The translations under genes were made by a program, and so were the position numbers. Shown here piece by piece: positions 43,639 through 53,200 of a stretch of 60,057 bases of DNA. Position 1 is the stretch's first letter. Each line of letters begins with the position of its first letter. Origin of the DNA: Candidatus Sumerlaeaceae bacterium (GTDB lineage: Bacteria; Sumerlaeota; Sumerlaeia; Sumerlaeales; Sumerlaeaceae); the NCBI GenBank assembly GCA_019695055.1, contig JAIBAT010000063.1, positions 70,220 to 130,276 of the forward strand, in the 5' to 3' direction. Under the pieces are notes generated by a model that was given only the letters and a program-made list of their open reading frames with translations, was not told the origin of the DNA and made no database searches.

Positions 43639-44532
43639 CTACTTTGCGGTGACTTCGTGGCCACGTAGCTCGGAGGCAACGATGGCGTCGAGGGCCTGGG
43701 CCAGTTGCCTGGTGACGGGGCCGGGCTTGCCGCTCTTGCCAACGGGTTTGCCGTCGAGGCGGGTGGCGGGCATGATGCCCATGGTGGTGCTGCTGATGAA
43801 GGCCTCATCGGCGGCGGCAAACTGGTCGGGGGTCACGGCCTCCTCGCGGATTTCGACGCCGGCCTTTTCGGCGGCCTCGAACACGAGGGTTCGGGTGACA
43901 CCTGTGAGGATGTGCGGGCCGGTGGGGTGAGTGTAGACGATGCCCTCGCGCACGCAGTAGGTGTTTGTGGCGCTGCCTTCGGTGACGATGCCGTTGCGGA
44001 CGAGAAGCGCCTCGAAGCAGCCTGCGTCGGCCGCGGCCTGCTTTGCCATGACGGCGGGCAGGAGGCAAACTGATTTTATGTAGCATCGGTTCCAGCGCTC
44101 GTCGGGCTGGAGGGAAAGGGCGATTCCGGTTTCGCGCTGCTCCCTGCTGTAAACGGGCGCCTTGCGGAAGTAGGCGACGACCGATGGCTCGATGGCGTCC
44201 TTGGGGAAGAGGTGGTTGCGGGGTGCCACTCCGCGGCTGACCTGCTGGTAAAGTATGTACTCGTTGGTTTCGTCGTCCACCAATTCGTTTTCGGTGGCAA
44301 GCTGTTCGATGATGGTTTTCCATTCGTCGAGGCCGGGTCCGCCGGCAATGCGCAGGTGGGCACTGCTTTCCATGAGGCGGACGAGATGGGGCTCGAGGCG
44401 GACGGCATTTCTTCCGTAGAACTTGACCACTTCGTAAACGCCGTCGGCGAACTGGTAGGCGCGGTCCTCGACGGAGGTTTTGGCGTCGGCGAGGGGAAGG
44501 AATCGGCCATTGACGTAAGCCATGTTGCGCAT
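43639..44532 (-). CDS. dat: D-amino-acid transaminase (class IV PLP aminotransferase)
   Basis: 297 residues. The fold-type IV PLP enzyme is shown by VEDRAYQFADGVYEVVKFY at the N-terminus, the Schiff-base Lys in CYIKSVCLLPAVMAKQ, EALLVRNGIVTEGSATN, YTHPTGPHILTGVTR, and the SSTTMGIMPA phosphate region. These match Bacillus D-alanine transaminase very closely in order and spacing. It makes D-Glu or D-Ala for peptidoglycan from 2-oxo acids. Start codon is ATG 44532 or 44523. It precedes the importer genes by 13 bp, an unusual partner; it may simply be co-transcribed. Confidence 0.9.
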   Translation of the reverse strand: MRNMAYVNGRFLPLADAKTSVEDRAYQFADGVYEVVKFYGRNAVRLEPHLVRLMESSAHLRIAGGPGLDEWKTIIEQLATENELVDDETNEYILYQQVSRGVAPRNHLFPKDAIEPSVVAYFRKAPVYSREQRETGIALSLQPDERWNRCYIKSVCLLPAVMAKQAAADAGCFEALLVRNGIVTEGSATNTYCVREGIVYTHPTGPHILTGVTRTLVFEAAEKAGVEIREEAVTPDQFAAADEAFISSTTMGIMPATRLDGKPVGKSGKPGPVTRQLAQALDAIVASELRGHEVTAK

Positions 44533-44628
44533 TGCAGGAAAACACCCTTTCGAGGAAAATGCTCCTTAAGTGCCACAATCAGAAAGGCCAACGCATTCGC
44601 GGGGGCGCGGGGAAAACTTGCAGGAGGC

Positions 44629-45525
44629 CTAAAAAAAGAGGACGCGGTGACGGAGGCTGCCCTTGAGGCGGCCAAAGGTGAAGCCAGTGCGCCAGATGAG
44701 GTCGTAGATCCGGCTTTTGCGGTGGAAAGGGTGGCCGGTGGCGAAGAGCTTGGCAACAATGATGGCGGGGAGGATGGCGAGCATGAGGAGATTGCCCCAT
44801 TCGATGCAGACCCGGCGGCCCATGCGGTGGTGGTGGCGGGCAAAGATTGTGGCGGCGCCTTCGCCGTATTCCAGGGCCTGGCGCCAGAAACCGTCGAATG
44901 TGTTGCGGAACTTGTGGCGCACGGATGCGGTTTTGCAGAGGGCCATCCTGCCGCCGAGATCCAGCACACGCCAGATGAGGTCGGCGTCTTCGCCGACGAG
45001 AAGTTCCTCGTCGAATCCACCAGCGCGGAGGAAGGCCTCTCGCCGGAATGCGGCGTTGGCCGTGGCAAAGAAGGGAGGAAAGCAGAACACGCCATTGAAC
45101 AATTTTTCCTGGTCGAGGATGCCAGCAACGTGGGCGAAGAAGGCGACTCCGCGGGTGTGGTCAAAGCCTTCGATGTGGCCGCCAGTGCAAAGGACGTCGG
45201 GGTGTGAGAACGGGGCGATGAGGGCCGCCAGCCACCCGGGATCTGCGACGCAATCGCTGTCTATCATGGCGACGATGGAGGCGCCGGCCCGGGCGACACC
45301 GGCGTTGCGAGCCGCGGCGGGACCGCGGCGGGAGCAGGGTTCGACGCGGATTCCGTACTTGGAAAGCGCGGCGGCGGAGTTGTCGGTTGAACCGTTATCC
45401 ACGGCGATCACTTCAAAGGTTTGTCCGTTCGGGAGGGTCTGTGCCAGGACGGATTCCACGCAGCGGCAGACTTCGTCGCGGCGGTTGTAAAAGGGAATGA
45501 CGACGGATATGGCGGGAGGGCTCAT
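44629..45525 (-). CDS. GT2-family glycosyltransferase
   Basis: 298 residues, inverting GT-A fold. Nucleotide-sugar site: VVIPFYNRRDEVCRCVES, VDNGSTDNS, and the metal-binding MIDSDC (DxD-type). The acceptor side carries GFDEELLVGEDADLIWR with the catalytic-base region. A C-terminal hydrophobic segment (LLMLAILPAIIVAKLF) suggests membrane association. It overlaps the upstream small membrane protein by 4 bp and belongs to a set with a second GT2 gene, so a surface glycan or glycolipid is the probable product. Confidence 0.9.
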   Translation of the reverse strand: MSPPAISVVIPFYNRRDEVCRCVESVLAQTLPNGQTFEVIAVDNGSTDNSAAALSKYGIRVEPCSRRGPAAARNAGVARAGASIVAMIDSDCVADPGWLAALIAPFSHPDVLCTGGHIEGFDHTRGVAFFAHVAGILDQEKLFNGVFCFPPFFATANAAFRREAFLRAGGFDEELLVGEDADLIWRVLDLGGRMALCKTASVRHKFRNTFDGFWRQALEYGEGAATIFARHHHRMGRRVCIEWGNLLMLAILPAIIVAKLFATGHPFHRKSRIYDLIWRTGFTFGRLKGSLRHRVLFF

Positions 45526-45704
45526 GGTTTTGCCTTCCGGTCAAGGCGGCAAACAACCGGCATCGCGCAAAGGACGACAAGCATGACGAGGATGGCGACG
45601 GGCAGCAGGAAGGCTCCTGCGATTGTGACCAGCCATGGGTCGTGCCAGCGGGCATTTGTGCGCCAGTGGGAGCCGTTGCGGCTTTCAAAGAGTTCCGTGT
45701 TCAT
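45522..45704 (-). CDS. Small single-pass membrane protein between two glycosyltransferases
   Basis: 60 residues from ATG 45704: a polar N-terminus (ELFESRNGSHWRTNARW), one hydrophobic segment (about residues 27-51) and a short basic tail (RLDRKAKP). Both ends overlap neighbouring glycosyltransferase genes by 4 bp (ATGA), which argues strongly that it is translated. No family is recognised; it may anchor or stabilise the glycosyltransferases. A longer in-frame start at 45767 would overlap more of the upstream gene. Confidence 0.65.
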   Translation of the reverse strand: MNTELFESRNGSHWRTNARWHDPWLVTIAGAFLLPVAILVMLVVLCAMPVVCRLDRKAKP

Positions 45705-47167
45705 TCTTCGAACCGGTGGTAGTCGACCGGGGGCGGGGCCTTGGCCAGGGTGCGTATGGTAAACCACAGTGCCCGGAGGATGTTGGTGAGATGTGATGCC
45801 GCGAGCATGAGGGCGCTGGGGATGCTGCGGCGGGTGACAACGCAGTTGAGTGCTGATCCGACACGGATTCGCCAGCGGGGAAAGAGTTCAAAGTAATAGC
45901 GGGGGAGAAATTCCGGCGCGGCCACAGCGTTGTAGTGGCGGACAAGGTCCGTGGCGATGGCGAGGCGCTTGCCGAAGGTTGTGGTAAGGGCCTTGCGGGC
46001 ATTTGGTGGCGGGATGCGCTGGAGCTCGGCATTGTCGGATAACAACAATGTGTCGATTTGCGCGTGGGGGAAGAGTTCGGTGAGGCGGTCGTAAATCCTG
46101 CGGACAGCCACCGGGTTGTCGCGGGCGACGAGGGCAATACGATGGATTTCGCGAAGGGCGTCGGGTGGTATTGAGGACTGTTGCTCATTGGGAGGGGGCT
46201 TGGCGAAGAGTTCCTCGGGGGGGCGGCCCATTCGTCCGTCCAGAAAATCCTTCACTGCGCGGCGCAGGGCGTTGGCTTCGCGATGGCGGCCATCGGCAGC
46301 GTAGTTCGAGGCCAGGTTCAGGGTGATCAGGCAATGGCAGAAAAGCAGCCAGGCCCGCGTGCGGGGTGGTGCGTAGCGGCGGAAAAAGTAAAACGCGTTG
46401 CGGTTCCACATGTAGCCGCTGATGACGGCGCCAAGTGCGCGGCGGTCATGGTAGCTTTCGTGGCCGACGCGCGAAGCCCCGCACCCAACGACACGCCAAC
46501 CCGCGCGCTTGAAGCGAACGCCCCACTCCATGTCGTCCCACATGAAATAGTAGGCGGGGTCCCAAAGGCCGACCTGGCGAATGGCATCGGTGCGGACAAG
46601 TGCGGAGCAAGCCGCCACGTAGTCGGCCTCGAAGAGGGGAGCATCGTCGAGGGCACGGGTGGGGCCCTCGCCGAGACGCTCGGGGGAGCCGATGGACCAG
46701 GGTAGCAGCGCACCCACTTCCTGGGTGTGGGCTGGCTCGTCAATTAGTAAAATGGCGGATCCGCTCATCCCAATCTGGGGGTCGGCAAGCGCCGGACCCA
46801 GCAACCCTTCGAGGGCGCCTGGGTGAACGTAAACATCGTTGTCGAGCAGCCAAAGGAAGTCGTACTTCTCCGGGGCGTTCAGCCCGTGGCGCATTCCGCG
46901 GTTGAATCCGCCGCTGCCGCCAAGGTTTTCGCTGTTTTCGAGAATCCTGACCCACGGATGCTTCTCGCGAACCATCTCAAGAGTCCCGTCTGCGGAGGCG
47001 TTGTCCACCAATACTGCGTCGAAGGAGCGAGTCCCGCAGGCCTTGAGGCTCGTCAGCATTGTGTCGAGGGCGTCGCGTTTGTTCCACGTTACGATTACAG
47101 CAAGGATTTTGGGAGTTTGTGGGGAGGGTGCTGTCATTTTCGGCTGCGGGGAACCTGTGGTTTCCAC
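45701..47167 (-). CDS. GT2-family glycosyltransferase, GlfT2/WcaA-like
   Basis: 488 residues (478 if ATG 47137 is used). GT-A motifs: VIVTWNKRDALDTML, LVDNASADGTLEMV, GGSGGFNRGM, DFLWLLDNDV (DxD-type) and the acceptor pair DPAYYFMWDDMEWGVRFK. A C-terminal extension of about 190 residues has no catalytic signature. The fold is typical of polymer- or antigen-building transferases. It starts 6 bp after the metallo-hydrolase gene and overlaps the small membrane protein by 4 bp. Confidence 0.9.
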   Translation of the reverse strand: METTGSPQPKMTAPSPQTPKILAVIVTWNKRDALDTMLTSLKACGTRSFDAVLVDNASADGTLEMVREKHPWVRILENSENLGGSGGFNRGMRHGLNAPEKYDFLWLLDNDVYVHPGALEGLLGPALADPQIGMSGSAILLIDEPAHTQEVGALLPWSIGSPERLGEGPTRALDDAPLFEADYVAACSALVRTDAIRQVGLWDPAYYFMWDDMEWGVRFKRAGWRVVGCGASRVGHESYHDRRALGAVISGYMWNRNAFYFFRRYAPPRTRAWLLFCHCLITLNLASNYAADGRHREANALRRAVKDFLDGRMGRPPEELFAKPPPNEQQSSIPPDALREIHRIALVARDNPVAVRRIYDRLTELFPHAQIDTLLLSDNAELQRIPPPNARKALTTTFGKRLAIATDLVRHYNAVAAPEFLPRYYFELFPRWRIRVGSALNCVVTRRSIPSALMLAASHLTNILRALWFTIRTLAKAPPPVDYHRFEE

Positions 47168-47173
47168 GCCTGG

Positions 47174-48160
47174 CTACTCGTGTCCGAAGAAATCCGGGAT
47201 GGAGTGCGTGACGTTGCGGCGGGGGGCGGCAGACAGTTCTGCATTTCGCGCAACGCGATTCACTGTGCGTGCCAGCAGGTCCACCGAACCGGCACATTCG
47301 CGGTGACGGGTGATAAGGATGCGGCACCCCAGGCCAAACTCGCGAAGGACTTGGGTGGCCGCGGTCTCGGCGAGGTGGGGGCGGTTGCAATCGTGGCTGA
47401 GATGCAGTAGCGCCACACAATGAGGTTTTACATGGTGGGATTTTTGGAGGATCAAGCGCAGCGCCTCGGCGCCCTGCTCGTTGGAGAGGTGGCCCCACTG
47501 GCCGAGGACGCGCTCGATCTGCCGCGGATGGCGGTTGCTCTGGCGCTCCATCGTGACGTCGTGGTTAAACTCCAGGGCCAGCAGATCGCAGTTTGCCAGG
47601 GCTTCGGAATGCTCGACGGGGAAGTAACCCATATCGGCGGCGTAGCCGATGCGAACAGGTTGCGAATCAGCTATCCCAACTTCGATTACAAATCCGTGGG
47701 TTGCGGTCGAGTCATGGGGAAGCTTAAGCGCAGTAACTTGGATTCCTTCGACGGGTTGAAAATTCGCATTGTCATAGTGATTGACGTGGCCTGCGTCGTG
47801 CATCTTGCGAAAAGCAGAATTCGCGCCAAGCTCGGGCAAGTGGCCACGATGGGCCCAGAGCTGGACATGGTTGTCTTTCAGGATACGCAACGCGGACGGC
47901 ATGTAGTGGTCGCCGTGGGTGTGCGTGAGAAGCGCGGCTGTAAGCCGATGGGGTGAATCGCAATCCGGTTGAGGAAGGTCGGTGGACTTCTTGCGAGATG
48001 CGCCGGCGCGATGCTCGCGCCAATACTTGATGTCAATTCCCTCGGCGCGAAGCAAACCCACGAAGGTCTCCGGGGGCAGGCCGAAATCAATTAATAAGTT
48101 GGCCGTTGGAGTGCGAAGCAGCATGCAGTTGCCACTGCTGCCGCTGGCCAGAAAGTGCAT
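47174..48160 (-). CDS. YycJ/WalJ-like MBL-fold metallo-hydrolase
   Basis: 328 residues from ATG 48160, which gives the family N-terminus [18 protein letters not shown] 48202 and 48223 are further upstream options. The metal ligands lie in [15 protein letters not shown], with later His/Asp in YAADMGY and the ALEFNHD and GHLSN segments. YycJ-type proteins are metal-dependent exonuclease-like hydrolases linked to wall stress in Firmicutes, but many relatives are uncharacterised. A glycosyltransferase gene follows 6 bp later. Confidence 0.82.
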   Translation of the reverse strand: MHFLASGSSGNCMLLRTPTANLLIDFGLPPETFVGLLRAEGIDIKYWREHRAGASRKKSTDLPQPDCDSPHRLTAALLTHTHGDHYMPSALRILKDNHVQLWAHRGHLPELGANSAFRKMHDAGHVNHYDNANFQPVEGIQVTALKLPHDSTATHGFVIEVGIADSQPVRIGYAADMGYFPVEHSEALANCDLLALEFNHDVTMERQSNRHPRQIERVLGQWGHLSNEQGAEALRLILQKSHHVKPHCVALLHLSHDCNRPHLAETAATQVLREFGLGCRILITRHRECAGSVDLLARTVNRVARNAELSAAPRRNVTHSIPDFFGHE

Positions 48161-48346
48161 GGAACACCGGGTTGCCCCGCGGTGGGAACTGGAACTGGTC
48201 ATGAGTGCGACAATAGCGCGCATTCGTGGGTCGTCAACCCGGATATTCGGGCCATGATTCGGGCCGGGATTATAAAATCGCCTTGCCGATTGAATTGCGT
48301 TTTGAGAGGGATGGACCCGAATAGAAGAATACTGGAGGTGGCGCTC

Positions 48347-48775
48347 ATGGGATTGGTTCAGGAATTCAAGGAATTTGCGGTCAAGGGTAATGTGGTGGAC
48401 CTTGCGGTTGGCGTCGTGATTGGGGCGGCGTTTGGGAAGATTGTCACGTCGCTGGTGGAGGACGTTATCATGCCGCCGATTGGGTTGGTGTTGGGGAAAG
48501 TGGATTTCTCCAATCTGTTCATAAATCTTTCCGGCAAGGAGTACGCTTCACTTGCGGATGCCAAGAAGGCTGGGGCGGCCACCCTGAACTATGGGCTCTT
48601 TCTCAACAACGTCATTGGTTTTGTCATCGTCGCTTTTGCCATCTTCATCGTGGTCAAGGCCATCAACCGTCTGCGTCGTGCGGAGGCAGCCAAGCCGGCC
48701 GAGCCGGCGAAGCCTTCGGCGCAGGAAGTGCTGCTGACGGAGATTCGGGACGCGATTAAGGGTCAGAAATCGTAA
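48347..48775 (+). CDS. mscL: Large-conductance mechanosensitive channel MscL
   Basis: 142 residues, the normal size. [20 protein letters not shown] is the N-terminal amphipathic helix and first membrane segment with its glycine-rich gate, followed by a periplasmic loop and [22 protein letters not shown] as the second segment. A charged C-terminal helix ends the chain. The pore opens under membrane tension to release solutes. The ATG is preceded by GGAGG. It is divergent from the metallo-hydrolase (186 bp) and convergent with dapA, with 6 bp between stops. Confidence 0.97.
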   Translation: MGLVQEFKEFAVKGNVVDLAVGVVIGAAFGKIVTSLVEDVIMPPIGLVLGKVDFSNLFINLSGKEYASLADAKKAGAATLNYGLFLNNVIGFVIVAFAIFIVVKAINRLRRAEAAKPAEPAKPSAQEVLLTEIRDAIKGQKS

Positions 48776-48781
48776 TTCGAA

Positions 48782-49657
48782 TTAGGATTTAAGCAGTCCA
48801 AGGGCCAGCAGTTCACTGCGAATTCGCGTGGAGTTTTTCTCACCAATAGGCGTCAGGGGCAGGCGAATATCGCCGTTCATGATTCCCATCATGGCGAGGG
48901 CGGCCTTGACGGGAATGGGATTGGTTTCGCAGAAAAGCGCCTCGGTGAGAGCAAAAGTCTTGTAGTGGATGGCGCGGGCGGTGTTCCAGTCGTTGCGATC
49001 CACGGCGGCCATCATGTCACTGCAGTGGCGGGGAGCCACGTTGGCGAGCACGCTGATGGCGCCCTCGGCGCCGAGGCCCATGAGGGGGAGCGTAAGGTTG
49101 TCGTTGCCCGAGAGGATCGTGAGATCGCAGAGCGAGCGCAGTTGCGACACATAATCCATGGACCCGCTGGCTTCCTTGATGGCGACGATGTTGGGGTGGC
49201 CGGAGAGACGCGCGACCGTTTCGGGGCTGATGGAGACGGCGGTGCGGGCGGGAACGTTGTATAAAACCTGGGGGATGGCCACGGCGTCGGCTACAGCCTT
49301 GTAGTGCGCGTAAAGTCCATCCTGCATGGGCTTGTTGTAGTAGGGGGTGATCAGGAGTGCGGCGTCGGCGCCCCATTCCTTCGCGGCCTGGGTGAGGGAG
49401 ATGGCTTCGGCCGTGGAGTTTGAGCCTGTGCCAGCGATGACGGGGACGCGCTTATGGGCGAACTTGACGGTCAGGGCGATGACCTCGTGATGCTCGGCAT
49501 GGGTGAGGGTGGCGGATTCGCCGGTGGTGCCGCAGGGGATTAGACCGCTGGTGCCATTCTCGATCTGGTATTCGACAAGGCGTTCGAGAGCGTCTGCATC
49601 AACTTTCCAGCCGCGGAATGGTGTGGCGAGGGCACACATGGAACCCCTGAAATTCAT
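48782..49657 (-). CDS. dapA: 4-hydroxy-tetrahydrodipicolinate synthase
   Basis: 291 residues. It condenses pyruvate with aspartate semialdehyde in lysine and meso-diaminopimelate synthesis. The Schiff-base Lys lies in NIVAIKEASG, the catalytic Tyr in LYNVPARTA, and the Thr pair in GTTGESATL. The start ATG 49657 (MNFRGSMCALATPF) follows AAGGGG; in-frame ATG codons at 49672 and 49696 are weaker choices. Neighbouring mscL is unrelated. Supply of diaminopimelate fits a Gram-negative wall. Confidence 0.96.
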   Translation of the reverse strand: MNFRGSMCALATPFRGWKVDADALERLVEYQIENGTSGLIPCGTTGESATLTHAEHHEVIALTVKFAHKRVPVIAGTGSNSTAEAISLTQAAKEWGADAALLITPYYNKPMQDGLYAHYKAVADAVAIPQVLYNVPARTAVSISPETVARLSGHPNIVAIKEASGSMDYVSQLRSLCDLTILSGNDNLTLPLMGLGAEGAISVLANVAPRHCSDMMAAVDRNDWNTARAIHYKTFALTEALFCETNPIPVKAALAMMGIMNGDIRLPLTPIGEKNSTRIRSELLALGLLKS

Positions 49658-50282
49658 TTTCGGCCCCTTCATATATTGAACTGTTTTGAGTGCCACTACC
49701 CTTCAAAGTCCGCGCGAGCAAATTCACAACCCAGTTTTTCCGAGTTTGCCAGATGACCTGACGGTATTTATCCCAATTTCTGAGCCCTCCCATTTTTGGG
49801 GCAAATCTTCCGCCACTCTAGGGGCTTCAATTAGGACGGAATTGGTACTAATGGGTAGCGCCCTACCCCAAAATCCGGGTAGTCCGTTTCCCAAACCAAG
49901 CAAATTCGCTATTCCTTTGTGGCGATTCTGAATGGAAACCATTGTGATTAATGGAATTACACTTCCCCAAGGGATTTGAGAGGCTAGGATTAATTTTTGC
50001 TCATAAGCATAAGTTTTGTGCAGTTGTGCGAGATTTTTGGCAAGTTGTCCTTGCGTTAGTCGTCGTAATAGTTAACTAAATGCATCGTTTCAGATGGTGG
50101 TTCCCATTTGGTCCCTGTTGAATCGAATCATTTGGGCTCTATTGCACGACACCTTGGTCAGTAGCGGGTTTATCGTTGAAGATGGGCGCTTGTGAAAGCG
50201 TCGGCAGTCTCCCCCCGAAGTTCATGGGACTGCGGACGGTTTTACAAGGACCTTAGCTCATCTTTTATGCGGAGACCCCGTC
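49658..50282. other. Intergenic region upstream of the giant surface-protein gene
   Basis: 625 bp, relatively AT-rich, with no supportable gene. Close to the downstream start there is a GCAGTC/GACTGC hairpin (about 50204-50236) in the presumed leader and a GCGGAGA Shine-Dalgarno before ATG 50283. No c-di-GMP or other riboswitch pattern was recognised. Confidence 0.5.
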
Positions 50283-53200
50283 ATGATTACGCAGTCGGCA
50301 TCGATAACAGGCGGTCGATTTGGGAAGTTACATCGACTGATTCCCGCGACATTGGGATTGGCCCTGATGATGGCCGTATCCGGCGTGAACGCTGCCACGG
50401 TGGCGTCGTGGACAAATGCTTCCCTGAACGCGTCCGGCAGCATTAGCGCTGGCACTGGAACAGGGACGATCACCCGCGGATCTGGCGTGACCTATGTAAA
50501 CACGGCCAACGTACACCGCAGCACCAGTTGGAATACGACAGCAGGCGGTTCCACCGCCCCGACATTCGGCAACGACTACGTGGACATTGCCGTTGATACA
50601 ACGGGGTACACAAACATCACCCTGCTTTTCTCCGACCAGCGCGACGCAAACGGGCCGGCGCGTGAAGACGTCTATTACAGCACCACTGGCACGGGCGGCA
50701 CCTTTACCATCGTGGGTACAGCGCCAATGTTTACGCCTGCCAACGGCACCACGAATGCCCGCACTGTGGACTTGAGCAGCATTTCGGCCATGAACAATAA
50801 TCCCAACGTGGTTTTCCGCATTCACGGTTACAATGCAGCCACCACCGGTGGCTATCTCCAATTCTCCACCATCAGCGTCACGGGTTCGTCCGACAAGTTC
50901 TTCATCGTTGATACGGCAGACACCATCGTTTACAAATATAACGAATCCCTTGCGGCCGCGGCAAATTGGGCTACGAGTGCCGCAAACACAAACGCAACCG
51001 GGGTTGCAGCGGACGACACCTATGTGTACGTTCTGGATTCCACAGACAAACAGGTCTATCGTTACGCCTACACCGGGGGAACCCCCACAGCGTCCCGCGT
51101 CCTCAGGACCACCGGCGGCGCCGCCCTTGGCGCGACCCTGAACTCAGTGGCGGTCTACGGTGATGAATTGTGGGTCGCGGATGACAGCAACAATATCATT
51201 TACAAGTATTCGGTGGCGACGGCCTTCGGCGGCGGGGGAAACTACAGTGCCACCTCAAGCATAGCCTTTGCTGGTGGGAATTCCCAATCGCAAGGTCTGG
51301 CGGCGGATGGCGCCTACTTGTACGTTCTCGATCAAAATGATGACCTGATCTACCGCTACGACAAGGCTGCAGGAGGAACCCCTACGGCGTCGCGTCCTTA
51401 CAGAACCACCGGCGGCGGCGCCGTGGGCACGGGCAACGGAATTGCAGTGGATGGGGACGTATTGTACGTTGTGCAGGATGCCGCCACGGACACTGTCTAT
51501 ACATATTCACTCACGAATCTCTACACGGGCACGGGGAACCTCAGCGCCACGGCACAGACGAACCTGCCGGCCGCAAATGGAAATCCTGCCGGTATTGCGG
51601 TTAATCCTGCCCCGGCGGTATCCTCCATCACGCGAGCCGATACCAGCCCAACTAGTTCCTCCTCGGTCACCTTTACGGTTACATTCAGTGAATCGGTGAC
51701 AGGAGTTGGCACAGGGGATTTTTCCCTCGTGACAAGTGGCGTGTCCGGCGCATCCATTACTTCGGTCAGTTCCGACAGCGGGAATGTTCGGACAGTCACA
51801 GTAAATACAGGCTCTGGCAACGGGACCATTGGCTTAAATTTTGTGGACGATGATTCCGCCCTCGATATTGGCGCCATTGCGGTCGGCGGTACCGGCACCG
51901 CAAACGGCAATTTTACCGGTGAGGTTTACACAATCGACAGGACGGCGCCGACCTGTTCATCCGTGAATCGTGCCAGTTCATCTCCGACAAATGCCACGAC
52001 GTTGAATTTCACCGTGACCTTCAGCGAGGCGGTTTCGAACGTAACCGCCGCCCGTTTTGCCAAGACTGGGACCCTTTCCGGTGTGGGGACCATTGGGACC
52101 CCAACAACGGGTGATGGTGGAATCACCTGGACAGTTCCAGTCACGGGTGTTTCGGGCAATGGCACTCTTGGGATTGACAAGACCAGCAATACTGGCGTTG
52201 CCGACACAGCGGGAAATGCCCTGACAGGCGGAAATGTGACCGGCCAGCAATATACTGTGGATCAAACGGCCCCAACCTGCACCTCCATTACCCTGGCAGA
52301 CACAAATCCCACAAGTGCCACCACGCTCAACTTCACTGTGACGTTCAGCGAAGCCGTCACCGGCGTCGCCGCCGGCAGGTTCACAGTCACGGGAACTCTC
52401 ACTGGAACCATCGGCACACCCACCACCTCTGATGGTGGCACGACATGGAATGTCCCGGTGACCGGAGTAGCGGGTAACGGGACCCTTGGAATTAACAAGA
52501 CCAGCAATACCAGTGTCACCGATTTGGCCGGCAACGCGCTCACCGGAGGAAATGTTACGGGGGCGCTGTACACGGTTGCCACCGTTGACAAGTTCTTCGT
52601 TGTGGATACGGCGGACGACACGGTCTATCGTTACAACGAATTCTTTGACGCAACTACAAATTGGGCGACAAGCGCCGCGAATGGCAGCCCCACGGGTATT
52701 GCGGCTGACGATAGCTATGTTTATGTGCTCGACACGACGGATAAGATAGTGTATCGCTATGCTTACACCGGCGGGACAGCCACGGCGTCGCGTGTGCTGC
52801 GCGATGAGGCTGGTAATGCCCTGGGCGCTACTCTCAACTCCATCGCGGTGGACGGAGATGACCTGTGGCTGGCGGATGATTCAAACAATCAACTTTTCCG
52901 CTACTCCATCGCCACGGCTTTTAGCGGTGGTGGCAACTACACGGCCCTTACGGTTTACAATTTCGGCTTCGGCAATTCCCAGTCGCAGGGCCTTGGTCTG
53001 GATTCAACCTACCTGTATGTTTTAGACGCCCAGGACGTTGTTATTTACCGGTATTCCCGTGCCTCCGGCGGAACGCCGACTGCGTCCCGCGTATTCCGGA
53101 CGACAAGTGGCGCCGCGATCTCGGGCGCCAACGGCATGACCGTTGAGGGTGACAACGTCTACGTTGTTCAGGACGGAGCCACCGATGTTGCGTACCGGTA

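Noticed and set aside
50185..50282. c-di-GMP riboswitch in the leader of the giant gene
   Set aside because: Only a simple GCAGTC/GACTGC hairpin is present; the conserved GEMM core is absent.
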